From assembly GCA_902767245.1 (NCBI GenBank), contig CACXGO010000022.1, forward strand, positions 1-35,688: DNA of 35,688 nt, in the 5' to 3' direction. The notes beneath the pieces were generated by a model. It searched no databases. It had not been told where the DNA came from and saw only the letters and a list, made by a program, of their open reading frames with translations. This document shows positions 28,201-35,687 of this stretch, in pieces. Origin of the DNA: an uncultured Erysipelotrichaceae bacterium (GTDB taxonomy: Bacteria; Bacillota_I; Bacilli_A; RF39; UBA660). The first letter of the stretch is position 1. Each line of letters begins with the position of its first letter. Position numbers and translations under genes: made by a program.

Positions 28201-28653
28201 ATGAACAGAGTTATGTTAATAGGCAGATTAACTGCCAAACCTGAACTAAGATATACTTCATCAAATGTTCCATACGCTCGTTTTTCTTTAGCTGTTAATC
28301 GTACATTTAATAATCAAAATGGCGAAAGAGAAACAGATTTTATAAATATAATTATTTGGCGTAAACAAGCTGAAAATGTATGTAACTTTTTAGATAAAGG
28401 TAGTTTAGTTTCAGTTGAAGGAAGAATTCAAACTGGAAGTTTCAATGATAAAGATGGAAACAAGAGATACACAATGGATGTTGTAGCTGATAATGTACAA
28501 TTTTTAGAAAGTAAAGCTCAAAGCCAAAAAAGAATACAAGAGGATGTAAGTCCATATGATTATCAAGATGCTCCAACTGGAGTAAATGTGGATTCTGATC
28601 CATTTGCAGATTTTGGTGATAGTGTTTCTATCGATGATAACTTCCTAGAATAA
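28201..28653 (+). CDS. ssb: Single-stranded DNA-binding protein SSB
   Basis: Coats single-stranded DNA in replication and repair. The OB fold covers residues 1 to about 105 ([19 protein letters not shown] at the start, [30 protein letters not shown]). The flexible tail is short, and its end reads SIDDNFLE rather than the usual acidic tip ending in LPF or IPF that docks partner proteins. Length 150. It lies between rpsF and rpsR as usual. Confidence 0.96.
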   Translation: MNRVMLIGRLTAKPELRYTSSNVPYARFSLAVNRTFNNQNGERETDFINIIIWRKQAENVCNFLDKGSLVSVEGRIQTGSFNDKDGNKRYTMDVVADNVQFLESKAQSQKRIQEDVSPYDYQDAPTGVNVDSDPFADFGDSVSIDDNFLE

Positions 28654-28663
28654 GGAGGAAATT

Positions 28664-28882
28664 ATGGCAGAATTTTTTAAGAAGAAGAAAAAGGTATGTC
28701 AATTATGTGCTGGTAAAGAAGTAAAATATAGTGATGTTGAAGTAATGAAAAAGTATGTAAGTGCTGATAAGGGTAAGATTTTACCAAGAAGAGCAACAGG
28801 TACATGTGCAAAACATCAACGTATTGTTGCAAACGAAGTAAAAAAAGCACGTTTTATGGCATTGTTACCATTTGTTAAATAA
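28664..28882 (+). CDS. rpsR: Small ribosomal subunit protein bS18
   Basis: The 72-residue basic protein contains [19 protein letters not shown], the S18 signature, and an N-terminal KVCQLCAG zinc-type pair (C-x2-C), so it may be a zinc-containing form. AAGGAGG precedes the start. Last gene of the operon, followed at once by a terminator. Confidence 0.96.
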   Translation: MAEFFKKKKKVCQLCAGKEVKYSDVEVMKKYVSADKGKILPRRATGTCAKHQRIVANEVKKARFMALLPFVK

Positions 28883-28911
28883 GAGAAATCATTATTTCTC
28901 TTTTTTATTTT
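28883..28911 (+). terminator. Terminator after rpsR
   Basis: GAGAAAT (28883-28889) pairs with ATTTCTC (28894-28900) over CATT, then TTTTTTATTTT. Confidence 0.87.
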
Positions 28912-28956
28912 AAAAATTATATTTATATGTTAAAATTATTTAAGTAGGTGAGTATA

Positions 28957-29664
28957 GTGATTAATTTTATAGTATGTGATGATAATAAAAATATATTAAA
29001 TAAAGTAAAAAAAATCATTGAAAATACAATGATGAATAACGATGTTGGCTACGAAATACATTTATTTAGTGATTATGATGCCAAGTTTTTAGAGTTAGTA
29101 AAGGAAAAAATACCAAATAAAATCTATATTTTAGATATTGAAACACCTACTTCGTCTGGAATAGATATAGCTAGAAAAATCAGAAATATTGACTATAATA
29201 GTATAATTATTTTTCTTACTGCTCACGAAGAATTAGGTTATACAATATTGCAAAAAGAATTTTTGTTTTTATCTTTTATTAATAAATATGATAATTATGA
29301 ACCAAAATTAAGCAAAGTATTAAAAACAGCACTCAAAAAGGTTAATAGCAATCAAATGTTAAAATATAATAAAAATGGAATTATATATACAATTCCGCTT
29401 GATGATATTTTATATATTACCCGTGATTCGGTGGAAAGAAAATGTGTAATAAAAACAGATTACTTAGAAGTTTTGATTTCTAAACAACTTAATGAAATTA
29501 AACAAGAATTGTCAGATAATTTTGTTTTTTCACATAGATCATGTATTGTCAATAAAAATAGAGTCAGAGTAGCTGATATTAACCATCACATTATTAAATT
29601 TGATAATGGAGAAACAATTAGTATGGTATCGAGAATATATAAGAAAGAGTTTGACAAAGTATGA
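28957..29664 (+). CDS. agrA: LytTR-family response regulator, AgrA-like
   Basis: The 235-residue regulator has an N-terminal receiver domain with the acidic pair CDDN (residues 8-9), the phospho-acceptor aspartate in IYILDIETPTSSGID (D60) and the IIFLTAHEE switch region, and a C-terminal LytTR DNA-binding domain (about 135-235) with DDILYITRDS and SHRSCIVNKNRV. This is the AgrA/ComE type. GTG at 28957 is chosen as start because TAGGTGA lies at the right distance; the GTG at 28948 is part of that site. Its stop overlaps the agrC start as ATGA, so they are translated together. The order A-then-C, with B and D on the opposite strand, is not the standard agr order. Confidence 0.88.
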   Translation: MINFIVCDDNKNILNKVKKIIENTMMNNDVGYEIHLFSDYDAKFLELVKEKIPNKIYILDIETPTSSGIDIARKIRNIDYNSIIIFLTAHEELGYTILQKEFLFLSFINKYDNYEPKLSKVLKTALKKVNSNQMLKYNKNGIIYTIPLDDILYITRDSVERKCVIKTDYLEVLISKQLNEIKQELSDNFVFSHRSCIVNKNRVRVADINHHIIKFDNGETISMVSRIYKKEFDKV

Positions 29665-30972
29665 CATTAAGTTTTTTCATTTTAAATTTGTTTAATGCTC
29701 TGGCAATGATTTATGCAACTTCAAAAGTTTTAAATTGTAAGATTAATTACAAAAACTTTAAGATATATGTAGTTATCTTAATACTTTCAATTTACAGTTT
29801 CACAGCCTATTTACTTACTACGAATGTTTTAAGAATCATAATCCTATTTCAAATTTATAATTTAAGTAATATTTTTCTCTTTAAAAATGATGAGAATAAT
29901 CCAATGAAGATAACAATTACTTCAATCATTTGCTTTGCTATGTTTATTCTTTCTGAAGTTATAGTTATAATATCACTAAGTATAATCTTAAAAATGCTTA
30001 TAAGCGCAAAAGATATAAATGCATACAATAATAACTATATAAGTTATTTAATAATTATATTTTTTATCATAATAATGAGTATTAAGCCATTTAATAAATT
30101 TTTAAATAAACTGATAAATTCACCTTATATTTTTAAATCATATAACATTGCTTTTTGCGGAATGTATGTAATTATCATTTTGTTAATGACTTTATATTTA
30201 ATTTTTTTTGATTTAAGTCAGTTAGTAAAATTAATAGTATTTGTTTTTGCATTTGTCGATTACGTTTATGTGATTTCATTTATTATTTTAAGTTATAAAA
30301 AAAGGGATAAAATAAAAAAAGATTTGGATATAATGTTAGAAATAACAACAAAATATGAAAATGTTATTAATGAAATCAAAATTAAAAACCACGAAAACAG
30401 AAACGAATTAATTGTTTTAAAAGATTTAATAAAAAATAATAAAGTGGCAAAAGAATATATAGAAAATATGATAAAAAATAAATATGATGACGATAAAGAA
30501 TTAATAACAAAAGTTGCCAATATACCAGAAGGTGGATTAAAAGGACTCATATATTATAAATTATTAACAATGAAATCAAAAAAAAATTAATAATAACTTA
30601 AGAGTACCAAAAAATATCAACAAATATATTTTGAATTCAATTAATGTTAGTTTATTACAAAACTTTTATAAAATAATTGGCGTATTAATAGATAATGCAA
30701 TTGAAGCAGTTGAGAGTTATGATAAAAAAGAAATTTCAATTGAAATATATATTGAAGATAATTACTTTGTTTTTGAAATAGCCAATGAATTTTACGAGCA
30801 AATTGATTTTGAAAAGTTGGGGAAAACTCGTTTTACAACAAAAGGCGAGAGTCATGGCTATGGATTATTACTAGTAAAAGAGATTGTTAATAATAACGAA
30901 GAAATCTACAATCAAACAGAAATTGTAAGTAATCTCTTTATTCAAAAAGTTGGCATAAAAATAAAAGGGTAA
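29661..30972 (+). pseudogene. agrC: AgrC-like sensor histidine kinase, split by a frameshift at A9
   Basis: Two adjacent frames together encode one AgrC-type kinase. The first (29661-30590) has six or seven membrane helices (residues 1-210) and the phospho-acceptor region with H244 in IKNHENRNEL, then breaks just after IPEGGLKGLIYYKLLTM. The second, open from 30574, continues with RVPKNINKYI and the GHKL ATPase: N-box IGVLIDNAIEA, the FTTKGESHGYGLLLVKEIV G-box. They would join if one A were lost from a run of nine A at 30578-30586. The reading frame therefore shifts at a homopolymer, which may be a real mutation, phase variation, transcriptional slippage, or an assembly error. Without the shift the product has the sensor but no ATPase domain. 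It ends in the shared terminator. Confidence 0.8.
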
Positions 30973-30987
30973 AACCCTTTTATTTTA
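30961..30987. terminator. Bidirectional terminator between agrC and agrD
   Basis: AAAAGGGT (30963-30970) pairs with ACCCTTTT (30974-30981) over AAA. T-rich DNA follows on both strands. The stop codons of agrC (30970-30972) and agrD (30980-30982) both lie in this hairpin. Confidence 0.85.
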
Positions 30988-31099
30988 TTAAACTTGCTGG
31001 TGTTTCTGGTTCATCAAACCATAACCAAGGAGTTGCTTTTTCAGAACCATTAGCTGTAAATAGTGCAAAGCTTGCAAATAATTTTGATAAAAAATCCAT
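30980..31099 (-). CDS. agrD: AgrD-like signal-peptide precursor, no cysteine
   Basis: This 39-residue ORF lies 15 bp after agrB on the same strand with a strong AAAGGAGGT site six bases before its ATG. It has the three parts of AgrD: an amphipathic start (MDFLSKLFASFALF), a short core (TANGSEKATPWLWF), and an acidic tail beginning DEPETP and ending in SLIK. AgrB would be expected to cut before D29. In known precursors the ring is closed by cysteine (sometimes serine) five residues before that cut; here that residue is P24, and the nearest hydroxyl residues are T23 and S19. The peptide therefore either forms a threonine or serine lactone of six or ten residues or is not cyclised in the usual way. 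Confidence 0.82.
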   Translation of the reverse strand: MDFLSKLFASFALFTANGSEKATPWLWFDEPETPASLIK

Positions 31100-31114
31100 G
31101 AGTAAACCTCCTTT

Positions 31115-31717
31115 CTATTTATTTGTTTTCAAATAATTAATATAATTATTATATGGCAATCCAAACAACTTATATGTTATAGGTAAAATCATTATTGTTT
31201 CAAAAACTAAACCAAACATTAACGAATTTAAAATAATATTTTTTTTGACAATAAGTGCCAAAATAATGTAAGTAGTTGAGAAGAAAACTGAAATATATTT
31301 TAGTTTTTTTCTTTTTTTATTGTTAACTATTGGTCTCTTCTTTGTATCCGCAGGAGCATATTTTATCATTAATAATAATGATAAAACCATAGCGGCAATA
31401 CAAAAAATTCTATTTATAATTAATGTTTTGCAGAGATAAGGAATTATAATAAATACTAATGTAGAAGCAATTAAGCAAGCAAAGCTACTAGCGGCATGCA
31501 ATCCACAAGCAAACGATCTTAAAATTCCATAAAAAAGTAAAAATATTAAAGTATATTTTAATAAACCTAGGATGTAAGAAATTGTAAAAATGACTATTCC
31601 TTTAGTAATAAAAATATATATTGCTTCAAGTCCATAATGAATTTTTTCTAAGTCTTCTTTTGAATATGAACCATTATTTATAAAAAGCATTAATCTATTG
31701 AGCACAGCACTTCTCAT
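31115..31717 (-). CDS. agrB: AgrB-like cysteine protease for the signal peptide
   Basis: Membrane enzyme that trims and cyclises AgrD. In 200 residues there are about five or six hydrophobic segments; the catalytic pair is H74 and C81 in RSFACGLHAASSFACLI, with the same spacing of seven as H77/C84 of Staphylococcus aureus AgrB; the family motif APADTKKRPI follows near residue 121. The start follows a weak GTGATG site. It is the first gene of a minus-strand agrB-agrD unit converging on agrA-agrC. The 290-bp gap upstream carries two LytTR-type repeats. Confidence 0.9.
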   Translation of the reverse strand: MRSAVLNRLMLFINNGSYSKEDLEKIHYGLEAIYIFITKGIVIFTISYILGLLKYTLIFLLFYGILRSFACGLHAASSFACLIASTLVFIIIPYLCKTLIINRIFCIAAMVLSLLLMIKYAPADTKKRPIVNNKKRKKLKYISVFFSTTYIILALIVKKNIILNSLMFGLVFETIMILPITYKLFGLPYNNYINYLKTNK

Positions 31718-31833
31718 CTATCATCACAATTAAATTTTAGCATCTTTTTAATGGCCTAAAATAAACTTTGTTCAAATTGCATTGATTTTGACTTAAAACA
31801 TCAAAAATTGTAAATTTTTGTAGTAAAAAATTC

Positions 31834-31864
31834 ATTTCAGACAAAAATATGACAATTTCAGACA
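31834..31864. promoter_or_regulatory. Pair of direct repeats, probable AgrA (LytTR) binding site
   Basis: ATTTCAGACA occurs at 31834-31843 and again at 31855-31864, 21 bp apart start to start, which places both on the same face of the helix. LytTR regulators (AgrA, ComE, VirR) bind two short direct repeats with this spacing. The pair lies between the divergent agrB (minus) and csp (plus) genes. On the plus strand a TAAAAT -10 (31894-31899) follows 29 bp after the second repeat; on the minus strand TACAAT (31807-31812) follows 21 bp after the first. Either or both transcripts could be controlled. Confidence 0.6.
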
Positions 31865-32007
31865 TATTTTAATAAAAATTAAATTTCATATAGTAAAATA
31901 ATTTTTGTTGCGATAAAAAATGTCGGAATTTGAAGGCCTTATTTTCTTGAACTACAACGCATCAAGGAGTATATTTTAATTATGCAGTAGATAGAAGGGA
32001 GAATATT
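31865..32007 (+). promoter_or_regulatory. Promoter and long leader of the cold-shock gene
   Basis: A TAAAAT -10 is at 31894-31899 with a weak -35, giving an untranslated leader of about 100 nt before csp. The leader has complementary pieces (TGTTGCG near 31906 with CGCATCA near 31959; CCTT and AAGG flanking the middle) and so can fold, as cold-shock mRNA leaders commonly do to allow temperature-dependent translation. It also holds a 19-codon ORF (31920-31979) with no ribosome-binding site. Nothing else is seen in the 290-bp gap. Confidence 0.45.
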
Positions 32008-32220
32008 ATGAAGGGTAAAGTAAAATGGTTCAATAATGACAAGGGATTTGGCTTTATTGAATACAAAGATGGCGAAGATATCTTCGTACATTACTCAGCA
32101 ATTCTATCTGAAGGTTACAAAACCTTAGTAGAGGGTCAGTATGTTGAGTTTGATTTAGTGCAAACAGACAAAGGATTACAAGCTAAAAATGTAATTGAAA
32201 TTAAAACCGCTCTTGTATAA
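32008..32220 (+). CDS. csp: Cold-shock protein, CspA family
   Basis: A 70-residue single OB-fold protein that binds single-stranded [24 protein letters not shown] with RNP1 (KGFGFIE) and DIFVHYS (RNP2). Acts as RNA chaperone or anti-terminator. GAAGGGAGAA precedes the start. Its stop is in the loop of the terminator that follows. The upstream LytTR-type repeats raise the possibility that it is in the agr regulon. Confidence 0.95.
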   Translation: MKGKVKWFNNDKGFGFIEYKDGEDIFVHYSAILSEGYKTLVEGQYVEFDLVQTDKGLQAKNVIEIKTALV

Positions 32221-32232
32221 GTGGTTTTTTAA
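32203..32232 (+). terminator. Terminator after csp
   Basis: AAAACCGCT (32203-32211) pairs with AGTGGTTTT (32220-32228, one G-U) and is followed by T; the stop codon is in the loop. Confidence 0.75.
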
Positions 32233-32271
32233 TTGCGTTTGTGATATAATACTCTTAGAAAGGATGATAAT

Positions 32272-32811
32272 ATGAAATTTATTATTAGAGGACGTAAAGT
32301 AGAAGTAACCCCTGCTATAAAAGACTATATTATTAATAAATTAAGTCGTTTAGATAAATACTTTAATGATCCTAATGAATTGACCGCAACAGTACTTATA
32401 AAGGTAAAAGACATTGATCAAATTGTTGAGGTTACAATCCCTGCTAAAAAATTGATTTTAAGAGCAGAAGACAAAAATAGAGATCTATATGCTGCAATTG
32501 ATTTAGTAGTAGACAAATTAGAAAGACAAATAAGGAAAAACAAAACAAGATTAAGTAAGAAAAAGAATAAAGAGACATCAATTGATTTCAATTTAAAATA
32601 TGAAATAGATGAAAATGAAGCAGAAGAAGAAAAAAAGATTGTTAAACATAAAGAAATAGAAATGAAACCAATGTCAGAAGAAGAAGCAATTATGCAACTT
32701 GAACTTTTGGGTCATGAATTCTTTGTTTATAAAGATATTAAACGCGAATGTGTATGTATATTATATGTTCGCAAAGACGGGAATTATGGTTTAATTGAAA
32801 CCAAACAATAA
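32272..32811 (+). CDS. hpf: Long-form ribosome hibernation promoting factor
   Basis: Dimerises ribosomes into inactive 100S particles under stress. The 179 residues contain the N-terminal HPF/RaiA domain (1 to about 100: VEVTPAIKDYIINKLSRLDKYF) and the C-terminal dimerisation domain (about 125-179: KPMSEEEAIMQLELLGHEFF, RKDGNYGLIETK), which defines the long form. An extended -10 promoter TGATATAAT is at 32242-32250; GAAAGGATGAT precedes the start. The gene precedes secA as in other Firmicutes. Confidence 0.95.
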   Translation: MKFIIRGRKVEVTPAIKDYIINKLSRLDKYFNDPNELTATVLIKVKDIDQIVEVTIPAKKLILRAEDKNRDLYAAIDLVVDKLERQIRKNKTRLSKKKNKETSIDFNLKYEIDENEAEEEKKIVKHKEIEMKPMSEEEAIMQLELLGHEFFVYKDIKRECVCILYVRKDGNYGLIETKQ

Positions 32812-32826
32812 AAATTGTAGGTATGA

Positions 32827-32973
32827 GAATTATTAAAATTAAAAAAAGATATTAATAAAATAAAAGAGTTATTGCCTAGAGGAGCTAAAATAGAAGACCG
32901 TGGAGATGGCAAATGGACTACAATAACTCCAACTGATGAACAATACAAAAATGAACAAAGAAGAACAAGATAA
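32827..32973 (+). CDS. Small ORF between hpf and secA, start unclear
   Basis: The frame from 32827 to the stop at 32971-32973 encodes a credible small basic protein (DINKIKELLPRGAKIEDRGDG, first part; then KWTTITPTDEQYKNEQRRTR). No function is recognised. Its stop codon lies in the stem of a strong terminator, as for genuine genes in this window. It has no ATG: a TGA precedes the frame, and the only usual start codon is TTG at 32872 (33 residues) with a poor ribosome-binding site. An ATG at 32823 is in another frame and would join if one A were lost from the seven-A run near 32842, giving about 49 residues. A frameshifted or decayed gene is thus possible. Confidence 0.45.
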   Translation, partial: ELLKLKKDINKIKELLPRGAKIEDRGDGKWTTITPTDEQYKNEQRRTR

Positions 32974-32996
32974 GTTTTTACTTATCTTTTTTTATA
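32967..32996 (+). terminator. Terminator before secA
   Basis: AAGATAAGT (32967-32975) pairs perfectly with ACTTATCTT (32980-32988) over TTTT, then a T-run. The small ORF's TAA is part of the stem. Confidence 0.87.
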
Positions 32997-33057
32997 AAGT
33001 CTTTTATTTTTAAGCTTTTTTTGATAAAATAGTTTATATTGGAGATGATTATAAGTT

Positions 33058-35553
33058 ATGAATATATTTAAGAAAATGTTTGATCACGAATATCGTGAAC
33101 TTGAAAAATTTAAAAAACAAGCTGATCAAGTTTTTGCTTTAGATGAAAAAATTCAAAAAATGTCTGATGATGAATTAAAAGCAAAAACTCCTGAATTTAA
33201 AGAAAGATTAGCAAAAGGTGAAACCTTAGATGACATTTTAGTTGAGGCTTATGCGGTTGCCCGTGAAGTTGCTTATCGTGTGTTAGGGGAAAAAGCTTAT
33301 TATGTTCAAATATTAGGTGCTATTGCTATTCATAATGGTAACATAGCCGAATTAAAAACCGGTGAAGGTAAAACATTAGTAACAATATTTCCGGCATATT
33401 TAAATGCTTTAGAAGGAAAAGGAGTTCATGTAATTACTGTTAATGAATACTTAACAACACGTAATGCTGAATGGATGGGTGGAGTTTATTCGTTTTTAGG
33501 TGTTAGTGTTGGAGTTAACTTAAGAGCAATGAGTAAGTTGGAAAAAAGAGATGCTTACAATTGTGATATTCTTTATACTACAAATAATGAAGTAGGATTT
33601 GATTACTTAAGAGATAATATGGTTGTTAAAGCTGAAGATCGTGTTCAAAGAGGGCTTAATTATGCTATTATTGATGAAGTTGACTCTGCTTTAATTGATG
33701 AAGCAAGAACACCACTTATTATATCTGGTGGATTTATGCATTCTGCAAATCTTTATAAGCAGGCAGATATGTTTGCTAAATCACTTAAAGAAAATGAAGG
33801 CTATATTTATGACGAAAAAACAAAAGCTGTTTCTTTAGATGAAATAGGGATTTCAAAAGCAGAAAAAGCATTTAGTGTTGATAATCTTTATGATATTAAT
33901 AATACAACTTTAGTTCACTTTATTGGGCAAGCTTTAAAAGCTAATTATGCAATGCACAAAGATGTAGATTATGTTGTTCAAGAAGGAAAAGTAATTATAG
34001 TTGATCCATTTACAGGGCGTTTAATGCCAGGAAGAAACTATTCTGAAGGATTACATCAAGCTATTGAAGCTAAAGAGAATGTTGAAATTCAAGAAGAAAC
34101 TAAGACTTTGGCTACAATTACATTTCAAAATTTATTTAGAATGTATAAAAAATTATCTGGTATGACTGGTACTGCGAAAACTGAAGAAGAAGAATTTAGA
34201 GACATTTACAACATGTATGTTATAACAATTCCAACTAATAAGCCAGTTGCCAGAATTGATTATGGTGATTTATTATATGCAACAAAGGCCGGTAAATATA
34301 AAGCAATTGTTCGTGAAATTAAAGAACGTCATGCAAAAGGACAACCAATTCTTGTTGGTACAATTGCTGTAGAAACCAGTGAACTTATTAGTTCGATGCT
34401 TAAAAAAGAAGGAATTTATCACGAAGTTTTAAATGCTAAAAATCACGCACGTGAAGCTGAAATTATTGCAAAAGCTGGAGAAAAAGGTGCCGTTACAATT
34501 GCAACAAACATGGCAGGACGTGGAACTGACATTAAAATTAATGATGAAGTAAGAGAACTTGGAGGACTTTTTGTAATTGGTTCAGAAAGACATGAATCAA
34601 GACGTATAGATAATCAGTTACGTGGTCGATCTGGTCGTCAAGGAGATCCTGGTGCAAGTCAATTTTGTATTTCATTTGAAGATGATTTAATGGTTAGATT
34701 TGGTGCTGATCGTACAAAAGCTATGCTTCAAAGAATAGGTTTTAGCGAAGATCAATCAATTAGAAACAAAATGTTTTCAAATACAATTGAATCAGCTCAA
34801 AAAAGAGTTGAAGGTAATAACTTTGATATTCGTAAAAATTTACTTCAATATGATAATGTAGTTAATCAACAAAGATTAGAAATCTATGAAAAAAGAAATA
34901 AAATCATCGATAATGAATCTATTCATGAAATCGTATTAGATGCGTTTAAAAATCATGTTTTAGATGTAGTTGAAGATCATTATGTAATAAGTGAGTCATT
35001 AAGTGAAAATGACAAGTCAGAAATTTTAGAACATTTTAATCAAAATGTTTTGAAGAAAAAAATTGATTTAGAAGAAATAAAAGCATTAGATAAAACTGGT
35101 CTTGAAGATTTATTATATGGACGTATAGTAAGAGAATTTGAGGAAAAATTAAAGGAATTACCAGAAGAAATTGGAAATGACTTTGAAAGAGCAATAGCAC
35201 TTCGTGTAATAGATACACATTGGATGGAACATATAAATTCAATGTCGATATTAATGGAAGGTATTCAATTAAGAGGCTACGGTAATGAAAATCCACTTCG
35301 TGAATATACAAAAGAAGGTGGAGATATGTTTGTTAATATGTTAAAAACAATTGACAAAGAAATTACTATGTATTTGATGAAAGCAGAAATACGCCAAAAT
35401 ATTGAAAGAAAACAAGTTGCAGAAGGAACTGCTGAAAATAGAGAATCAAAAGAATCTAAGAAAGCACCAAAAAGAGTTAGTAACAAAGTAGGAAGAAATG
35501 ATCCGTGTCCATGTGGCAGTGGTAAAAAATATAAGCAATGTCATGGTAAATAA
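33058..35553 (+). CDS. secA: Protein translocase ATPase SecA
   Basis: Motor of the Sec export pathway at the membrane. In 831 residues: Walker A in ELKTGEGKTLVTIFPAYLNA, the DEAD-like box IIDEVDSALIDEARTPLIIS, the second ATPase half with TNMAGRGTDIKI and LRGRSGRQGDPGASQF, the scaffold helix, and a C-terminal zinc-binding SEC-C motif GRNDPCPCGSGKKYKQCHGK. An extended -10 promoter TGATAAAAT is at 33022-33030. The ribosome-binding site (GGAG, 13 bases away) is further from the start than usual, but an in-frame stop just upstream excludes a longer form. prfB, which often follows secA, is not in the window. Confidence 0.97.
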   Translation: MNIFKKMFDHEYRELEKFKKQADQVFALDEKIQKMSDDELKAKTPEFKERLAKGETLDDILVEAYAVAREVAYRVLGEKAYYVQILGAIAIHNGNIAELKTGEGKTLVTIFPAYLNALEGKGVHVITVNEYLTTRNAEWMGGVYSFLGVSVGVNLRAMSKLEKRDAYNCDILYTTNNEVGFDYLRDNMVVKAEDRVQRGLNYAIIDEVDSALIDEARTPLIISGGFMHSANLYKQADMFAKSLKENEGYIYDEKTKAVSLDEIGISKAEKAFSVDNLYDINNTTLVHFIGQALKANYAMHKDVDYVVQEGKVIIVDPFTGRLMPGRNYSEGLHQAIEAKENVEIQEETKTLATITFQNLFRMYKKLSGMTGTAKTEEEEFRDIYNMYVITIPTNKPVARIDYGDLLYATKAGKYKAIVREIKERHAKGQPILVGTIAVETSELISSMLKKEGIYHEVLNAKNHAREAEIIAKAGEKGAVTIATNMAGRGTDIKINDEVRELGGLFVIGSERHESRRIDNQLRGRSGRQGDPGASQFCISFEDDLMVRFGADRTKAMLQRIGFSEDQSIRNKMFSNTIESAQKRVEGNNFDIRKNLLQYDNVVNQQRLEIYEKRNKIIDNESIHEIVLDAFKNHVLDVVEDHYVISESLSENDKSEILEHFNQNVLKKKIDLEEIKALDKTGLEDLLYGRIVREFEEKLKELPEEIGNDFERAIALRVIDTHWMEHINSMSILMEGIQLRGYGNENPLREYTKEGGDMFVNMLKTIDKEITMYLMKAEIRQNIERKQVAEGTAENRESKESKKAPKRVSNKVGRNDPCPCGSGKKYKQCHGK

Positions 35554-35598
35554 CTCGCAAACCCCAATAAAATAAGGGAAAACGCGAGTTTTTCTTTT
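35552..35598 (+). terminator. Terminator after secA
   Basis: AACTCGC (35552-35558) pairs with GCGAGTT (35584-35590); an inner CCC/GGG pair can form in the long loop; TTTTTC follows. The secA stop codon overlaps the stem foot. Confidence 0.75.
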
Positions 35599-35600
35599 TA

Positions 35601-35687
35601 TCAAAAAATACCTAAAATAAGGGCTGGAGCCATTCTGGAGCCACTTTGATTTAGATATTTGGCTATATTACCATTTAAGATCGTAAA
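35601..35687 (-). CDS. Possible C-terminal end of a minus-strand gene cut by the window edge
   Basis: The minus strand is open from the window edge for 28 codons to a TGA at 35601-35603, ending in NIAKYLNQSGSRMAPALILG and two more residues. It would converge on secA across the terminator. The codons around SGSRMAPA contain the direct repeat CTGGAGCCA (plus strand, 35624-35632 and 35635-35643). Too short to identify; it could be chance, or the tail of a protein such as a tyrosine recombinase, which I cannot show. Confidence 0.25.
   Translation of the reverse strand, partial: FTILNGNIAKYLNQSGSRMAPALILGIF

Noticed and set aside
30631-30972. Separate 113-residue ATPase protein starting at TTG
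   Set aside because: The frame is open further upstream to 30574 and continues the AgrC alignment, and no ribosome-binding site precedes the TTG; it is the second half of the split agrC.
31920-31979. 19-codon ORF in the csp leader
   Set aside because: No ribosome-binding site and no recognisable features; more likely part of a structured leader.
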